Source: Caulobacter endophyticus
Lineage (GTDB): Bacteria > Pseudomonadota > Alphaproteobacteria > Caulobacterales > Caulobacteraceae
Direction: 5' to 3'
Length of the DNA: 63,688 nt
NCBI RefSeq assembly: GCF_003116815.1
Contig: NZ_QDKQ01000018.1
Location: 1-63,688, forward strand
The notes beneath the pieces are model-generated. The model was not told the DNA's origin. It worked only from the letters and a program-made list of their open reading frames with translations, and ran no database searches. Of this stretch, positions 54,700 to 63,204 are shown in pieces. Each line of letters begins with the position of its first letter. Position 1 is the first letter of the stretch. The position numbers and the translations under genes were made by a program.

Positions 54700-55601
54700 G
54701 GCTGGACCGGCTCCGGCGGCGCCGCGACCGGCGTCTTCAGAGCCTTCCACAGCAGCCAGACGCCGATCAGCAGCATCGGCAGCGACAGCATCATGCCCAT
54801 GGTCAGGCCCAGCGGGAACTCGGGCATGCCCTGGTCGGGGTTGCGCACGCCTTCCAGCGAGAAGCGGAACAGGCCGTAGCAGATCAGGAAGGTCGCCACG
54901 AGCGCGCCGCGGCGCTGCAGCCATTTGAAGCGCCAGACCAGCACCTGCAGGATCGCGAACAGCAGCACGCCTTCCAGCGCGGCTTCATAGAGCTGGCTGG
55001 GATGGCGCGGCAGTTCGCCGGCCGGGCAGCCATAGGGATAGTGGGCCTGGCGGATGGTGTCGTTGCAGAAGATCACGCCGAGCGGCGAGTCGGTGACCCG
55101 GCCCCAGAGCTCGCCGTTGATGAAGTTGGCGCAGCGACCGAAGAACAGGCCGATCGGGGCCACCGGCGCGACCAGGTCGCCCAGCTTCAGCAGGTCGATG
55201 CGGTTGCGCCTGGCGAAATAGACCACGGCCGCGCAGACGCCCAGGAAGCCGCCGTGGAACGACATGCCGCCTTCCCAGATCTTCAGCACGTTCAGCGGAT
55301 TGGCCGCCAGGTCGGCGCGCTGGCCGTCGTTGACCAGCATGTAGAACAGGATGTAGCCGATCCGTCCGCCCAGGATGATGCCGAGCGTGATCCACAGCAC
55401 CAGGTCGTCGACCTGCTCGGTGGTGGCCGTGGGCCGGTGTCCGCCCCATGGGGCGGCCGACTTCACCAGGCGGACGGCGTACTGCCAGCCCAGCACGATG
55501 CCGGCGACGTAGGCCAGAGCGTACCAGCGCAGGGCCAGAGGGCCCCATTCCAGGGCCCAGGGGCCGATGTGAACGACGGGGTCGATGTCGGGAAAGATCA
55601 C
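54696..55601 (-). CDS. lgt: Prolipoprotein diacylglyceryl transferase
   Basis: A 301-residue inner-membrane enzyme with about seven helices. It moves diacylglycerol to the lipobox cysteine of prolipoproteins. Motifs: ALRWYALAYVAGIVLGW, GGRIGYILFY, WEGGMSFHGGFLG, GRCANFINGELWGR (the Lgt signature) and RHPSQLYEAALEG. The GTG at 55601 has GGAG 9 bases upstream and gives the normal N-terminus. It is the first gene of the overlapping lgt-midA-pgeF operon, and its products fit the several lipoproteins in this window. Confidence 0.95.
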   Translation of the reverse strand: MIFPDIDPVVHIGPWALEWGPLALRWYALAYVAGIVLGWQYAVRLVKSAAPWGGHRPTATTEQVDDLVLWITLGIILGGRIGYILFYMLVNDGQRADLAANPLNVLKIWEGGMSFHGGFLGVCAAVVYFARRNRIDLLKLGDLVAPVAPIGLFFGRCANFINGELWGRVTDSPLGVIFCNDTIRQAHYPYGCPAGELPRHPSQLYEAALEGVLLFAILQVLVWRFKWLQRRGALVATFLICYGLFRFSLEGVRNPDQGMPEFPLGLTMGMMLSLPMLLIGVWLLWKALKTPVAAPPEPVQP

Positions 55602-55716
55602 GCCGCGCGGCTCCGTTCGGGACAGATGGTCGCAGGGATACCTGCTTCGTGGTTCGCTTTCATCCCCGCTCACCATATAAAGACCTGTGGGCGATTTGCG
55701 CCCGGCCGGAACGACG

Positions 55717-56007
55717 ATGCACAGCCAGAATCCTTTCCTCGACGAATTCGCCAAGTTCACCCAGGCCGCCATGGGCATCGCCCAGACCGCGGGCGACGAA
55801 GCCAAGACGGCGTTCCGCGCCCAGGCCGACCGCTGGGCCGCCGAGCTGGACCTGGTGCGTCGCGACGACCTGGAGGTCCTGAAGGCCCAGGTGGCCGCGC
55901 TGCAGGCCGAGGTCGCCGCCCTGAAGGCCGAAAAGGCCGCGGCTCCGAAGCCCGCCGCCAGGAAGGCGACTCCGAAGGCCGATCAACCTGCCGAAAAGGG
56001 CGAATAA
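55717..56007 (+). CDS. ubiK: UbiK-family accessory factor
   Basis: A 96-residue protein: NPFLDEFAKFTQAAMGIAQTAGDEAK, an amphipathic helix, then DLVRRDDLEVLKAQVAALQAEVAALKAE, a coiled coil (about 45-75), and a Lys/Pro tail. This is the BMFP/UbiK plan. UbiK binds UbiJ and lipids and helps ubiquinone synthesis in E. coli. It diverges from lgt. A longer start at 55687 is possible. Confidence 0.85.
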   Translation: MHSQNPFLDEFAKFTQAAMGIAQTAGDEAKTAFRAQADRWAAELDLVRRDDLEVLKAQVAALQAEVAALKAEKAAAPKPAARKATPKADQPAEKGE

Positions 56008-56137
56008 AAGGTTTACTGCTCGCTCCGAGCGTGAACGCTGTTGTGGCCAAACGCGCGAAGCAGCTTAGACTCTCCTTTCGTGGGCGACACCCGGCGGGTC
56101 CCACGCCCGTCATCGCCCCTGGGGGCCAAAGGTTCTG

Positions 56138-56641
56138 ATGGACACCCAACCCGACGACGACGTCCTGCTGGCGCTGGATCCCCTCGAGGTAGTCGAGCAC
56201 GTGCTGGCCGCCGAAAACCTGACCTTCGACCGGACGGAAGACGGCGATCTGGCCTTCGCCCTGACCGGCGACTGGAAGGATTACGAGCTCTGGTTCGCCT
56301 GGCGTCCGGAGGCCGACTGCCTGCAGCTGTGCCTCTCGCTCGACCTGCGGGCGTCGAAGACCAAGCGTTCGGGCGCCTACGAGCTGCTGTCGATGATCAA
56401 CCAGCGCGTCTGGCTGGGCCATTTCGAGGTCTGGACCGACGACGGCGAGGTGGTGTTCCGCCACGCCCTGGCCCTGCCCTCGGGCGAGCGTCCGACCATG
56501 GCCCAGGCGGCCTCGATGATCGATGCGGCGGTGGAAGCCGCCGACCGCTTCTACCCGGCCTTCGACTTCCTGCTGCACGGCGCCAAGACCCCGGACGAGG
56601 CCATGGCCGCCTGCATGTTCGAGACGGTGGGCCAGGCGTAG
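56138..56641 (+). CDS. YbjN-domain protein
   Basis: A 167-residue protein: DPLEVVEHVLAAENLTFDRTEDGDLAFALTGDWKDYELWFAWR matches the YbjN domain, with later INQRVWLGHFEVWTDDGEVVFRHAL. YbjN-type proteins have a type III secretion-chaperone-like fold and are tied to stress in E. coli; the role here is unknown. It follows ubiK by 130 bases and precedes proC on the same strand, an order common in alphaproteobacteria. Confidence 0.85.
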   Translation: MDTQPDDDVLLALDPLEVVEHVLAAENLTFDRTEDGDLAFALTGDWKDYELWFAWRPEADCLQLCLSLDLRASKTKRSGAYELLSMINQRVWLGHFEVWTDDGEVVFRHALALPSGERPTMAQAASMIDAAVEAADRFYPAFDFLLHGAKTPDEAMAACMFETVGQA

Positions 56642-56802
56642 GGTTCCAGGCGCAGGATCTGTCGCCCCTGCGATCTTCGAAAGCCGTCCTCTCCGGTTCC
56701 GGGGCGGGCGGCTTTTCCATTTTTGGCATACACCAATAAGGTGACGCCGCTTCCCCGTCGCGCTAAGCGCCCTGCGACAGCAGACACGCGGGAGCCGCAT
56801 CC

Positions 56803-57585
56803 ATGACCCCCATCCTCCTTCTCGGCGCGGGCCGCATGGGCGGGGCCCTGATCGAGGGCTGGCGCAGGACGGAAGCCTTCGCCCTTTCCGACCTGATCGT
56901 CCGCGACCCGGCCGCCACCGCGCAGGCCTTCCCCGGCGCGGTGGTCAATCCGCCGCTCGAAGCCCTGGGCGCGGCCAAGGTGGTGCTGCTGGCGGTCAAG
57001 CCGCAGATCTGGCGCGAGGCGGTCAAGGACGTGGTCCCGCATCTGGCCCCCGACGCCATCATCGTCTCGATCGCCGCCGGCGTGCGCGCGGCCGACATTT
57101 CCGAAGCCTTCGGCGGCCGGCGCGTGGCGCGGGTGATGCCGACGACCGCCGTGGCCATCGGCCAGGGCGCGGCCAGCCTCTATGCCGACACGCCCGAGGC
57201 GCTGGAGGCGGCCAAGGCCCTGCTGGCTCCGGTCGCCGCAACGGTCGAACTGGCGGACGAGCGCCTGATGCACGCGGCCACCGCCGTTTCCGGCTCGGCG
57301 CCCGCCTATCTCTACGCCTTCATCGAAGCGCTGGAGGCCGCCGGGGCCGATCAGGGTCTGACGCCCGAGGACAGCGCCCGCCTGGCCCGCGCCACCATCG
57401 CCGGCGCCTCGGCCCTCCTGGCCCAGGGCGGCGAGGAGCCTTCGGACCTGCGCAAGCAGGTCACCTCGCCAGGCGGCACCACGGCCGCGGCGCTGTCGGT
57501 GCTGATGGGCGAGGGCGGCTTCGGGGACCTGCTGCCCAAGGCGCTTGCGGCGGCGGTGAAGCGGTCGGAGGAATTGGGATCCTGA
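56803..57585 (+). CDS. proC: Pyrroline-5-carboxylate reductase
   Basis: A 260-residue Rossmann-fold enzyme making proline from pyrroline-5-carboxylate with NAD(P)H. PILLLGAGRMGGALIEGWRR starts the dinucleotide site; VLLAVKPQIW, GVRAADISEAFGGRRVARVMPTTAVAIGQGAASL and the C-terminal signature HAATAVSGSAPAYLYAFIEALEAAG ... KQVTSPGGTTAAAL follow. It is convergent with the hydrolase gene across a repeat carrying a strong terminator. Confidence 0.96.
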   Translation: MTPILLLGAGRMGGALIEGWRRTEAFALSDLIVRDPAATAQAFPGAVVNPPLEALGAAKVVLLAVKPQIWREAVKDVVPHLAPDAIIVSIAAGVRAADISEAFGGRRVARVMPTTAVAIGQGAASLYADTPEALEAAKALLAPVAATVELADERLMHAATAVSGSAPAYLYAFIEALEAAGADQGLTPEDSARLARATIAGASALLAQGGEEPSDLRKQVTSPGGTTAAALSVLMGEGGFGDLLPKALAAAVKRSEELGS

Positions 57586-57757
57586 TCCCTCTTCCCTTGC
57601 GGGAGAGGGTGGCCCCACGGAGTGGGGTCGGGTGAGGGGTCTCTCGGAAACAAAACGCCGCGACAGCCGATCGGCCGTCGCGGCGTTTTTCGTATGTGCG
57701 ACCCCTCATCCGTCGGCTGCGCCGACACCTTCTCCCGCAAGGGGAGAAGGCGCTATT
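57586..57757. repeat. Composite repeat variant split by a terminator
   Basis: Arms CCCTTGCGGGAGAGGGTGGC and CACCTTCTCCCGCAAGGGGA flank a strong hairpin. The layout mirrors the variant at 31.9 kb more than the main family. It occupies the whole gap between convergent genes. Confidence 0.65.
57652..57690. terminator. Bidirectional terminator inside the repeat
   Basis: AAAACGCCGCGAC pairs with GTCGCGGCGTTTT, with a further GCCGATCGGC palindrome at the top and T-runs on both strands. Confidence 0.85.
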
Positions 57758-58745
57758 GGGTCACGTCCACCAGCGCCTGCGGAACCGTCCCCCGCGCCTT
57801 GGCCACGAACTCCACGGCTCGCACGATGTGGTCGGCGAACTCCCCGCCCAGCAGGCGGGTGTGGGTGGCGCCGGCGACATGGTCGACATAGCCGTGCTGC
57901 GAAGCGCGGGCAGGCGCGGCCTGCATGTCCTTCCACTGGGCGCGTTCGCCGACGCGGGCGCCTGCGGTGACCACGGCCACCGGCCATTCGGGCTTGAACG
58001 GCGGCTGGGCGGCGGCCTGGTCGGAGGCCTCGGCCCACAGCGTGACCTCCTGCGCCGAGGTGCGGTTGTGGCGGCCGTTGGCGAAGCCCCAGCGCTTCTC
58101 GGCCTTGGCGTCCGGCGGCAGGCCGATCTTGTCGCCCAGGCGGGTATAGACCAGCGGCTTGTAGAGCCCGGTCGAGGCGCCCAAGGCCGCGGCCCGCGAG
58201 ATGAACACGAACGACTTGATGAAGCCCTTGGCGCGCCGGATCTTGGCGGCCTCGGGCGTGGCGGCGTCGACCAGCACCAGGCCCGCCACCTTGTCGGGGT
58301 TGCGGCCGGCGTATTCGCGCAGGCGCAGGCCGGCCATCGAGTGGCCGACCAGGATGTAGGGACCCGTCTCGCCCGAGGCGGCGACCAGCTTCTCGAAGTC
58401 GGAAACGATGGCCAGGCCGTCGCGGGGCTTGGGGCCCTTGGGCGAATAGCCCATGCCGGCGCGGTCGTAGGCGCAGGCGCGCCAGCCGGCGGCGGCCAGG
58501 GCGTCCTGGGTCGCGCCCCAGTCGGCGGCGAAGCCGAAGGCGCCGGCCTCCAGCCAGACGGTCGGGCGGTCGGGGCGGGTGGCCTCGCCTTCGCAGACGA
58601 GCCGCAGCTTACGCCCCTCGCCTATGTCGACGAAGGTCCCGCGCGGGGCCTTGTGTCCGACCGCGGCCATCACGCCGCCCGCCGCGACGAAGGAGACGAA
58701 GAGCAGGGTGAAGGCGGCAAGGGCGCGTCCGGCGTGCTTGAGCAT
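57753..58745 (-). CDS. Alpha/beta hydrolase with N-terminal membrane segment
   Basis: A 330-residue protein. An N-terminal hydrophobic helix (ALAAFTLLFVSFVAAGGVMAAVG) is a signal anchor or signal peptide. The hydrolase fold follows: WLEAGAFGFAADWG (oxyanion region), YDRAGMGYS, the nucleophile elbow VGHSMAGLRLREYAG, LVDAATPEA, and a late His in GATHTRLLGGEFADHI. The substrate is unknown. The ATG at 58745 is preferred to a TTG at 58754. It ends at the edge of a repeat. Confidence 0.85.
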   Translation of the reverse strand: MLKHAGRALAAFTLLFVSFVAAGGVMAAVGHKAPRGTFVDIGEGRKLRLVCEGEATRPDRPTVWLEAGAFGFAADWGATQDALAAAGWRACAYDRAGMGYSPKGPKPRDGLAIVSDFEKLVAASGETGPYILVGHSMAGLRLREYAGRNPDKVAGLVLVDAATPEAAKIRRAKGFIKSFVFISRAAALGASTGLYKPLVYTRLGDKIGLPPDAKAEKRWGFANGRHNRTSAQEVTLWAEASDQAAAQPPFKPEWPVAVVTAGARVGERAQWKDMQAAPARASQHGYVDHVAGATHTRLLGGEFADHIVRAVEFVAKARGTVPQALVDVTQ

Positions 58746-58842
58746 GGATGCCAATGTAGGCGAGCGCGGGCGTTCGTCGAGGGCGCCCGCGACGTCCGGG
58801 CGCGGTTTATTTCCGGCGGATCAGTCCCTAGACTCGCGGGTC

Positions 58843-59157
58843 ATGCGTCGCGCGCTTTCCGCCCTGTTGCTGGTCGCCGCCCTGGCCTCGTCGGCCGGGG
58901 CCCAGACCCATGCCCGCCGCGCCCTGTCGGTTCCCGCCCCGGAGGCGACGCCGGCCCCCAGCGCCCAGGCCGTGATCCCGCCGCCGATCCCGCTGCAGTC
59001 GCCAAGGCCCGGCGCCGATCCGGCCGCCTGCAAGGCCGTGTGCGCCAAGACCTACTACTTCTGCCGCGCCAACACCGACGACGACAGCTGTCCCGGCGAA
59101 TGGGCCCGCTGCGACGCCCGCTGCAAGGCGACGTTCGCTCGGCCGAACGGCAACTAA
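58843..59157 (+). CDS. Small secreted cysteine-rich protein
   Basis: A 104-residue protein. A signal peptide (MRRALSALLLVAALASSAGA) leads to a Pro/Ala-rich linker and a C-terminal domain with six cysteines (CKAVCAKTYYFC, DDDSC, ARCDARC), an even number suiting three disulfides in the periplasm. No family is recognised. A composite repeat begins right after its stop. Confidence 0.65.
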   Translation: MRRALSALLLVAALASSAGAQTHARRALSVPAPEATPAPSAQAVIPPPIPLQSPRPGADPAACKAVCAKTYYFCRANTDDDSCPGEWARCDARCKATFARPNGN

Positions 59158-59293
59158 ATCCTCCCCTCTGGGGAGGTGGCCCGAAGGGCCGGAGGGGGGA
59201 CGTTTTCAGCTTTCGAGGCGTTGGCCGTCTTCGCGTGACTTCCCCCTCCGTCGGCTTCGCCGACACCTCCCCCTTCAGGGGGAGGATCTTTCT
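59158..59293. repeat. Composite intergenic repeat, copy 8
   Basis: Arms CCTCCCCTCTGGGGAGGTGG and CCTCCCCCTTCAGGGGGAGG around a core with CGTTTTCAGCTTTCGAGGCG. It follows a stop codon on the forward strand. Confidence 0.8.
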
Positions 59294-59338
59294 ATCTCCT
59301 CTTGCTCCGCGCCCGGAACGAGGCTCAAATCCTGACGG

Positions 59339-59353
59339 GGCGTCACTGACGCC
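59339..59353. promoter_or_regulatory. Perfect palindrome before the TetR gene
   Basis: GGCGTCACTGACGCC is a perfect 15-bp palindrome with a single central base, 24 bases before the ATG of the TetR regulator. It is a likely autoregulatory operator. Confidence 0.5.
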
Positions 59354-59377
59354 GCCCAACAAAAGAGCCGCGCTTCG

Positions 59378-60019
59378 ATGTCGAACATCGCCTATTTCCC
59401 CGCCATGCCGCCGCGCGAGGACAATCGCCCGGGCAAGCGCGAGCGCACCAAGACCGCCAACCGCCAGGCCATCCTCGACGCGGCCCGCCAGGTGTTCGGC
59501 GAGCTGGGCTATGACGGGGCCACGGTGCGCGACATCATCCGCCTGACCGGCCTGGCCTCAGGCACCTTCTACAACTACTACAAGTCCAAGGAGGAGGTGT
59601 TCGACGCCCTCGCCGACGACGGCGCGCGACGCTTTCGGCCGCTGCTGCGGGTGGAGTTCGAGAAGGCGACCGACTTCGCCTCGTTCCTGCGCGGGGCCAT
59701 GCGGGCCTATTTCGAGTTCCTGGCCGCCGAGCACGAGACCTGGCGCGTCAACCGTCCGGCCGGCGAGACCCATCCGCAGGTGCGCGCCACGCCTGAGGTC
59801 ACCGCCGTCTTCGGCGAGGTGCGCGAGGCCTTCGAGCGTGTGCTGGAGCGCGAGCACGCCCCGCCGGTCGACCTCGACTACCTGACCGCCGCCTGCATCG
59901 CCGTGGCCCGCGAGGTAGGCGACAAGATGCTGGAGCGCCGGCCGATGGACACGCAAGGGGCCACCGCCTTCGCCGTCGGCCTGATCCTCGGCGGCCTGCC
60001 GGCCCTGCCCAGGCCCTAG
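59378..60019 (+). CDS. TetR-family transcriptional repressor
   Basis: A 213-residue regulator. The N-terminal DNA-binding domain reads ANRQAILDAARQVFGELGYDGATVRDIIRLTGLASGTFYNYYKSKEEVF (about 28-76). The ligand domain begins ARRFRPLLRVEFEKATDF. TetR proteins repress adjacent genes until a small ligand binds. The next two genes, a hydrolase and a quinone reductase, are its probable targets. Whether it also binds the 6436 site is untested, since the two palindromes differ. Confidence 0.92.
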   Translation: MSNIAYFPAMPPREDNRPGKRERTKTANRQAILDAARQVFGELGYDGATVRDIIRLTGLASGTFYNYYKSKEEVFDALADDGARRFRPLLRVEFEKATDFASFLRGAMRAYFEFLAAEHETWRVNRPAGETHPQVRATPEVTAVFGEVREAFERVLEREHAPPVDLDYLTAACIAVAREVGDKMLERRPMDTQGATAFAVGLILGGLPALPRP

Positions 60020-60055
60020 ACCCTTCTCCAAGTCCACAAAGAAAGAAGCCCCCGA

Positions 60056-61087
60056 ATGGCCGACGTCCAGAAGCTGGTCCTCAAGACGATCCTGTCGCTG
60101 CCGACCCCGATCCTGCGGGCGCTGAGCGGCGGGGGCGTCGTCTATCGCGGCGGCCGCACGCTGGACCCGCGCTTCCAGTTCTTCGCCCATGCGGCCAGGG
60201 GCCTGCCGTCGATGACCGCGCTGTCGCCGGAAGAGGCGCGGGCGGGCAGCGCCAAGGGCCTGCTGGCGGTCTCCGGTCCGCCGGAGGTGGGCGTGCGCAA
60301 CGAGAGCCTTACGATCGACGGCCCCGGCGGCCAGATCCCGATCCGCGCCTATCGTCCGGCCGAGCAGGACAGTTCGGCGCCGCTGATCGTCTTCGCCCAT
60401 TTCGGCGGCGGGGTGATCGGCGACCTGGAGACCTGCCACGCCTTCTGCGGGATCCTGGCGCGCATCGCCAGGACCGCGGTGCTGTCGGTCGACTACCGCC
60501 TGGCGCCGGACCATCGCTTCCCGGCCGGGCTCGACGACGTGCTGGCCGCCTATCGATGGGGGCGGGACAACGCCGCCCGCTTCGGTGCGGCGCCGGGACA
60601 GGCCGCGATCGGCGGCGACAGCATGGGCGGCAACTTCGCCGCCGTGCTGGCGCAGGAGATGCAGCGCGCGGGCGAGGCCCAGCCGGCCTTCCAGCTGTTG
60701 ATCTATCCCGCCGTCGACGTGGCCAGCGAGAGCCCGTCGATGGCCACGTATGCAGATAGTTATCCGCTGAGCCGCCCGATCATGGAGTGGTTCATGGGCC
60801 ACTATATGGGGCCCGAAGCCGATCCGGCCGATCCGCGCCTGTCGCCCGACAAGACGCAGGACCTTACGGGCCTGGCCCCGGCCATCGTCGTCACCGCCGG
60901 CTTCGACCCGCTGGTCGACCAGGGCGAGGCCTACGCCAAGCGGCTGATCGCGGCCGGGGTGCCCACCGTCTACCGCTGCTACGACAGCCTGGCCCATGGC
61001 TTTACGGCCTTCACTGGCGCGGTCCCGGCCGCCGATGCGGCCTGCCGCGAGATCGCCGCGCTGGTGCGGGCGGAGATCGAGAAGTGA
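60056..61087 (+). CDS. Alpha/beta hydrolase (HSL-type esterase)
   Basis: A 343-residue esterase/lipase of the hormone-sensitive-lipase group. The oxyanion motif is HFGGG instead of the usual HGGG; the core VLSVDYRLAPDHRFPAGLDDVLAAY is typical; the nucleophile lies in GGDSMGGNFAAVLA; the late acid is in GFDPLVDQGEAYA and the His in SLAHGFTAF. It probably splits short-chain esters. It starts 37 bases after the TetR stop. Confidence 0.9.
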   Translation: MADVQKLVLKTILSLPTPILRALSGGGVVYRGGRTLDPRFQFFAHAARGLPSMTALSPEEARAGSAKGLLAVSGPPEVGVRNESLTIDGPGGQIPIRAYRPAEQDSSAPLIVFAHFGGGVIGDLETCHAFCGILARIARTAVLSVDYRLAPDHRFPAGLDDVLAAYRWGRDNAARFGAAPGQAAIGGDSMGGNFAAVLAQEMQRAGEAQPAFQLLIYPAVDVASESPSMATYADSYPLSRPIMEWFMGHYMGPEADPADPRLSPDKTQDLTGLAPAIVVTAGFDPLVDQGEAYAKRLIAAGVPTVYRCYDSLAHGFTAFTGAVPAADAACREIAALVRAEIEK

Positions 61088-61226
61088 AGCCCTTCCCCCG
61101 GGATGGGGGAGGGGGTGGAACAAGGGTGGCGCGGCCTGTCCAGTTTGCTGCCGGTCTAAGGCGGATTGCAGCTGAACCGCCTTGGTCGCGCCCATGCCCG
61201 GCCCTTCCCCCATCCAGGGGGAAGGG
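61086..61226. repeat. Palindromic repeat carrying the next gene's ribosome site
   Basis: CCCTTCCCCCGGGATGGGGG and CCCTTCCCCCATCCAGGGGG arms enclose about 90 bases. The right arm continues into GGAAGGGAGC, the ribosome-binding site of the quinone reductase gene at 61230. Confidence 0.55.
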
Positions 61227-61229
61227 AGC

Positions 61230-62207
61230 ATGAAGGCGCTGGTCGTCGAAAGTCTCGCGCCCGACTTCGCCGGCTGCGCGGTCCGCGAGGTCGCGACCCC
61301 GACGCCCGGGCCGGGGCAGGTGCTGGTTCGGATCAAGGCCGCCGGCGTCAACTTCCCCGACCTCTTGATGACCCGCGGCGAATACCAGCTGAAGCCGGAC
61401 CTGCCCTTCACGCCCGGCCTCGACTTCGCCGGCGAAGTGGCGGCGCTGGGCGAGGGCGTGGAAGGTTTCGCGATCGGCGCGGCGGTGGTCGGCGGGGCGC
61501 GCACCGGGGCCTTCGCAGAATATATCGCGGTTCCGGCCAGCGCCCTGAAGCCCAAGCCCGCGCGGCTGTCGTTCGCGCAGGCGGCTTCCTATGGAGCGGC
61601 CTATCTTACCGCGCGGGTGGCGCTGACGCGGCGCGCCGACCTCCAGCCCGGCGAGTGGGTGCTGGTGCACGGCGCGGCCGGCGGCGTGGGGCTGGCGGCC
61701 GTCGATCTGGCCAAGGCCATGGGCGCCAGGGTGATCGCCGCCTCGGCCTCCGACGACAAGCTGGCGGAGGTTTCGCGGCTCTTCGCGCCCGACGCGACGG
61801 TCAACGTCACCGGCGGCTTCCGCGACCAGGTCAAGGACATCACCGGCCGGCGCGGGGCGGACGTGGTCTACGACCCCGTGGGCGGCGACGTCTTCGACGA
61901 GAGCCTGCGTTGCCTGGCCTTCGACGGCCGGCTGCTGGTGATCGGCTTCACCTCGGGACGGATCCCGACGGTCTCGGCCAATATTCCGCTGATCAAAGGC
62001 GTCTCGGTGATGGGCGTGCGGGCCGGCGAATACGGGCGGCAGTTCCCCGAGAAGGGCGCCGAGGACCAGGCCGCGGTGTGGGCCATGGCCGACGCCGGGA
62101 CCATCCGGCCCCACGTCCATGCCGAGGTTCCGCTGGACCGCTGGCGCGAGGCGTTCGACCTGCTGGCGTCACGGCGGGTGGTCGGCAAGGCGGTGGTGGT
62201 CTTCTAG
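61230..62207 (+). CDS. Zinc-free quinone oxidoreductase (MDR family)
   Basis: A 325-residue NADPH-dependent enzyme: QVLVRIKAAGVNFPDLLMTRGEYQ, TPGLDFAGEVAALGEGV, then the nucleotide site HGAAGGVGLAAVDLAKAMGARVIA and DVVYDPVGGDVFDESLRCLAFDGRLLVIGF. It lacks the catalytic zinc cysteines, as is normal for the QOR branch. It reduces quinones or enones; possibly a detoxification gene under the TetR regulator upstream. GAAGGGAG lies 2-3 bases before the ATG. Confidence 0.9.
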   Translation: MKALVVESLAPDFAGCAVREVATPTPGPGQVLVRIKAAGVNFPDLLMTRGEYQLKPDLPFTPGLDFAGEVAALGEGVEGFAIGAAVVGGARTGAFAEYIAVPASALKPKPARLSFAQAASYGAAYLTARVALTRRADLQPGEWVLVHGAAGGVGLAAVDLAKAMGARVIAASASDDKLAEVSRLFAPDATVNVTGGFRDQVKDITGRRGADVVYDPVGGDVFDESLRCLAFDGRLLVIGFTSGRIPTVSANIPLIKGVSVMGVRAGEYGRQFPEKGAEDQAAVWAMADAGTIRPHVHAEVPLDRWREAFDLLASRRVVGKAVVVF

Positions 62208-62213
62208 CAACCC

Positions 62214-62816
62214 TTAGGCCGGCCGTCGCGCCCTCAGCGCCTGGGCGATCGTCCCGTCGTCCAGCCAGTCCAGATCCCCGCCGACGGGGACGCCGCGGGC
62301 CAGCATGGTGACCGGCACATTGGTCTGGGCCAGGCGGTCGGCGAGGTAGTGGGCGGTGGTCTGGCCGTCGACGGTGGCGGGCAGGGCGAGGATCACCTCG
62401 GCGACCTCGCCGCTGGAGGCGCGCTCCAGCAGTTCGCCCACCCGCAGGGTCTCGGGGCCGACGCCGTCCAGCGCCGACAGCAGGCCGCCCAGCACGTGGT
62501 AGCGGCCCTTGAACGAGCCGCCGCGTTCCATGGCCCAGACGGAACCGACCTCCTCGACCACGCACAGCAGGCGCACGTCACGCGAGCCGTCGCTGCACAC
62601 GGCGCAGGGGTCGGTGGTGTCGAGCGAGCCGCAGACCCGGCAGGTCTTCACCTTGGCCTGGGCGTCGGCCATGGCGGCGGCCAGCGGCGCCAGCAGGGTG
62701 TCGCGCTTCTTCAGCAGGGCCAGGGCCGCCCGCCGGCCCGAGCGCGGTCCCAGGCCCGGCAGCTTCGACAACAGGGCGATCAGGCGCTCGATCTCGGGTC
62801 CGGCGGAGGCGGCCAA
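62214..62816 (-). CDS. recR: Recombination protein RecR
   Basis: A 200-residue protein: [22 protein letters not shown] (helix-hairpin-helix), the zinc finger [16 protein letters not shown], and the Toprim domain ([51 protein letters not shown]). RecR works with RecF and RecO to load RecA at gaps. The TTG at 62816 gives the family length and lies 4 bases after the ybaB stop. Confidence 0.95.
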   Translation of the reverse strand: MAASAGPEIERLIALLSKLPGLGPRSGRRAALALLKKRDTLLAPLAAAMADAQAKVKTCRVCGSLDTTDPCAVCSDGSRDVRLLCVVEEVGSVWAMERGGSFKGRYHVLGGLLSALDGVGPETLRVGELLERASSGEVAEVILALPATVDGQTTAHYLADRLAQTNVPVTMLARGVPVGGDLDWLDDGTIAQALRARRPA

Positions 62817-62820
62817 GGGG

Positions 62821-63150
62821 CTAGAACTTCATCCCGGGCATGCCGCCCATCAGCCCGGCCATGGGGCCGGCGGCTTCCTGCATCATCTGGGCCTGCTTGG
62901 CTTCCAGCTTCTTCTTGGCGTCGGCGTGGGCGGCGACGATCAGGTCGGCGATGACCTCGCCTTCGCCCGGCTCGATCAGGCTCTCGTCCAGCACGACCTT
63001 CTTCAGATCGCCCGCGCCAGACAGGGTGACGGTGACCATGCCGCCGCCGGCGGTGCCTTCGATGATCGCCTCGCCGAGGCGGGCCTGGGCGTCGGCCAGC
63101 TTCTGCTGCATGGCCTGGGCCTGCTTCATCAGGCCGCTGAGGTCTTTCAT
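62821..63150 (-). CDS. ybaB: YbaB/EbfC nucleoid-associated protein
   Basis: A 109-residue protein: [56 protein letters not shown] is the YbaB/EbfC core, followed by [23 protein letters not shown] and a Gly/Met tail. The dimer binds DNA. It sits between dnaX and recR in the classic dnaX-ybaB-recR operon. Confidence 0.95.
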   Translation of the reverse strand: MKDLSGLMKQAQAMQQKLADAQARLGEAIIEGTAGGGMVTVTLSGAGDLKKVVLDESLIEPGEGEVIADLIVAAHADAKKKLEAKQAQMMQEAAGPMAGLMGGMPGMKF

Positions 63151-63204
63151 GGTCTGCTCCTCGAAAGGTTCTTTCCCTGCCCCATCAAGGGGGAAGGGAG
63201 AAAA

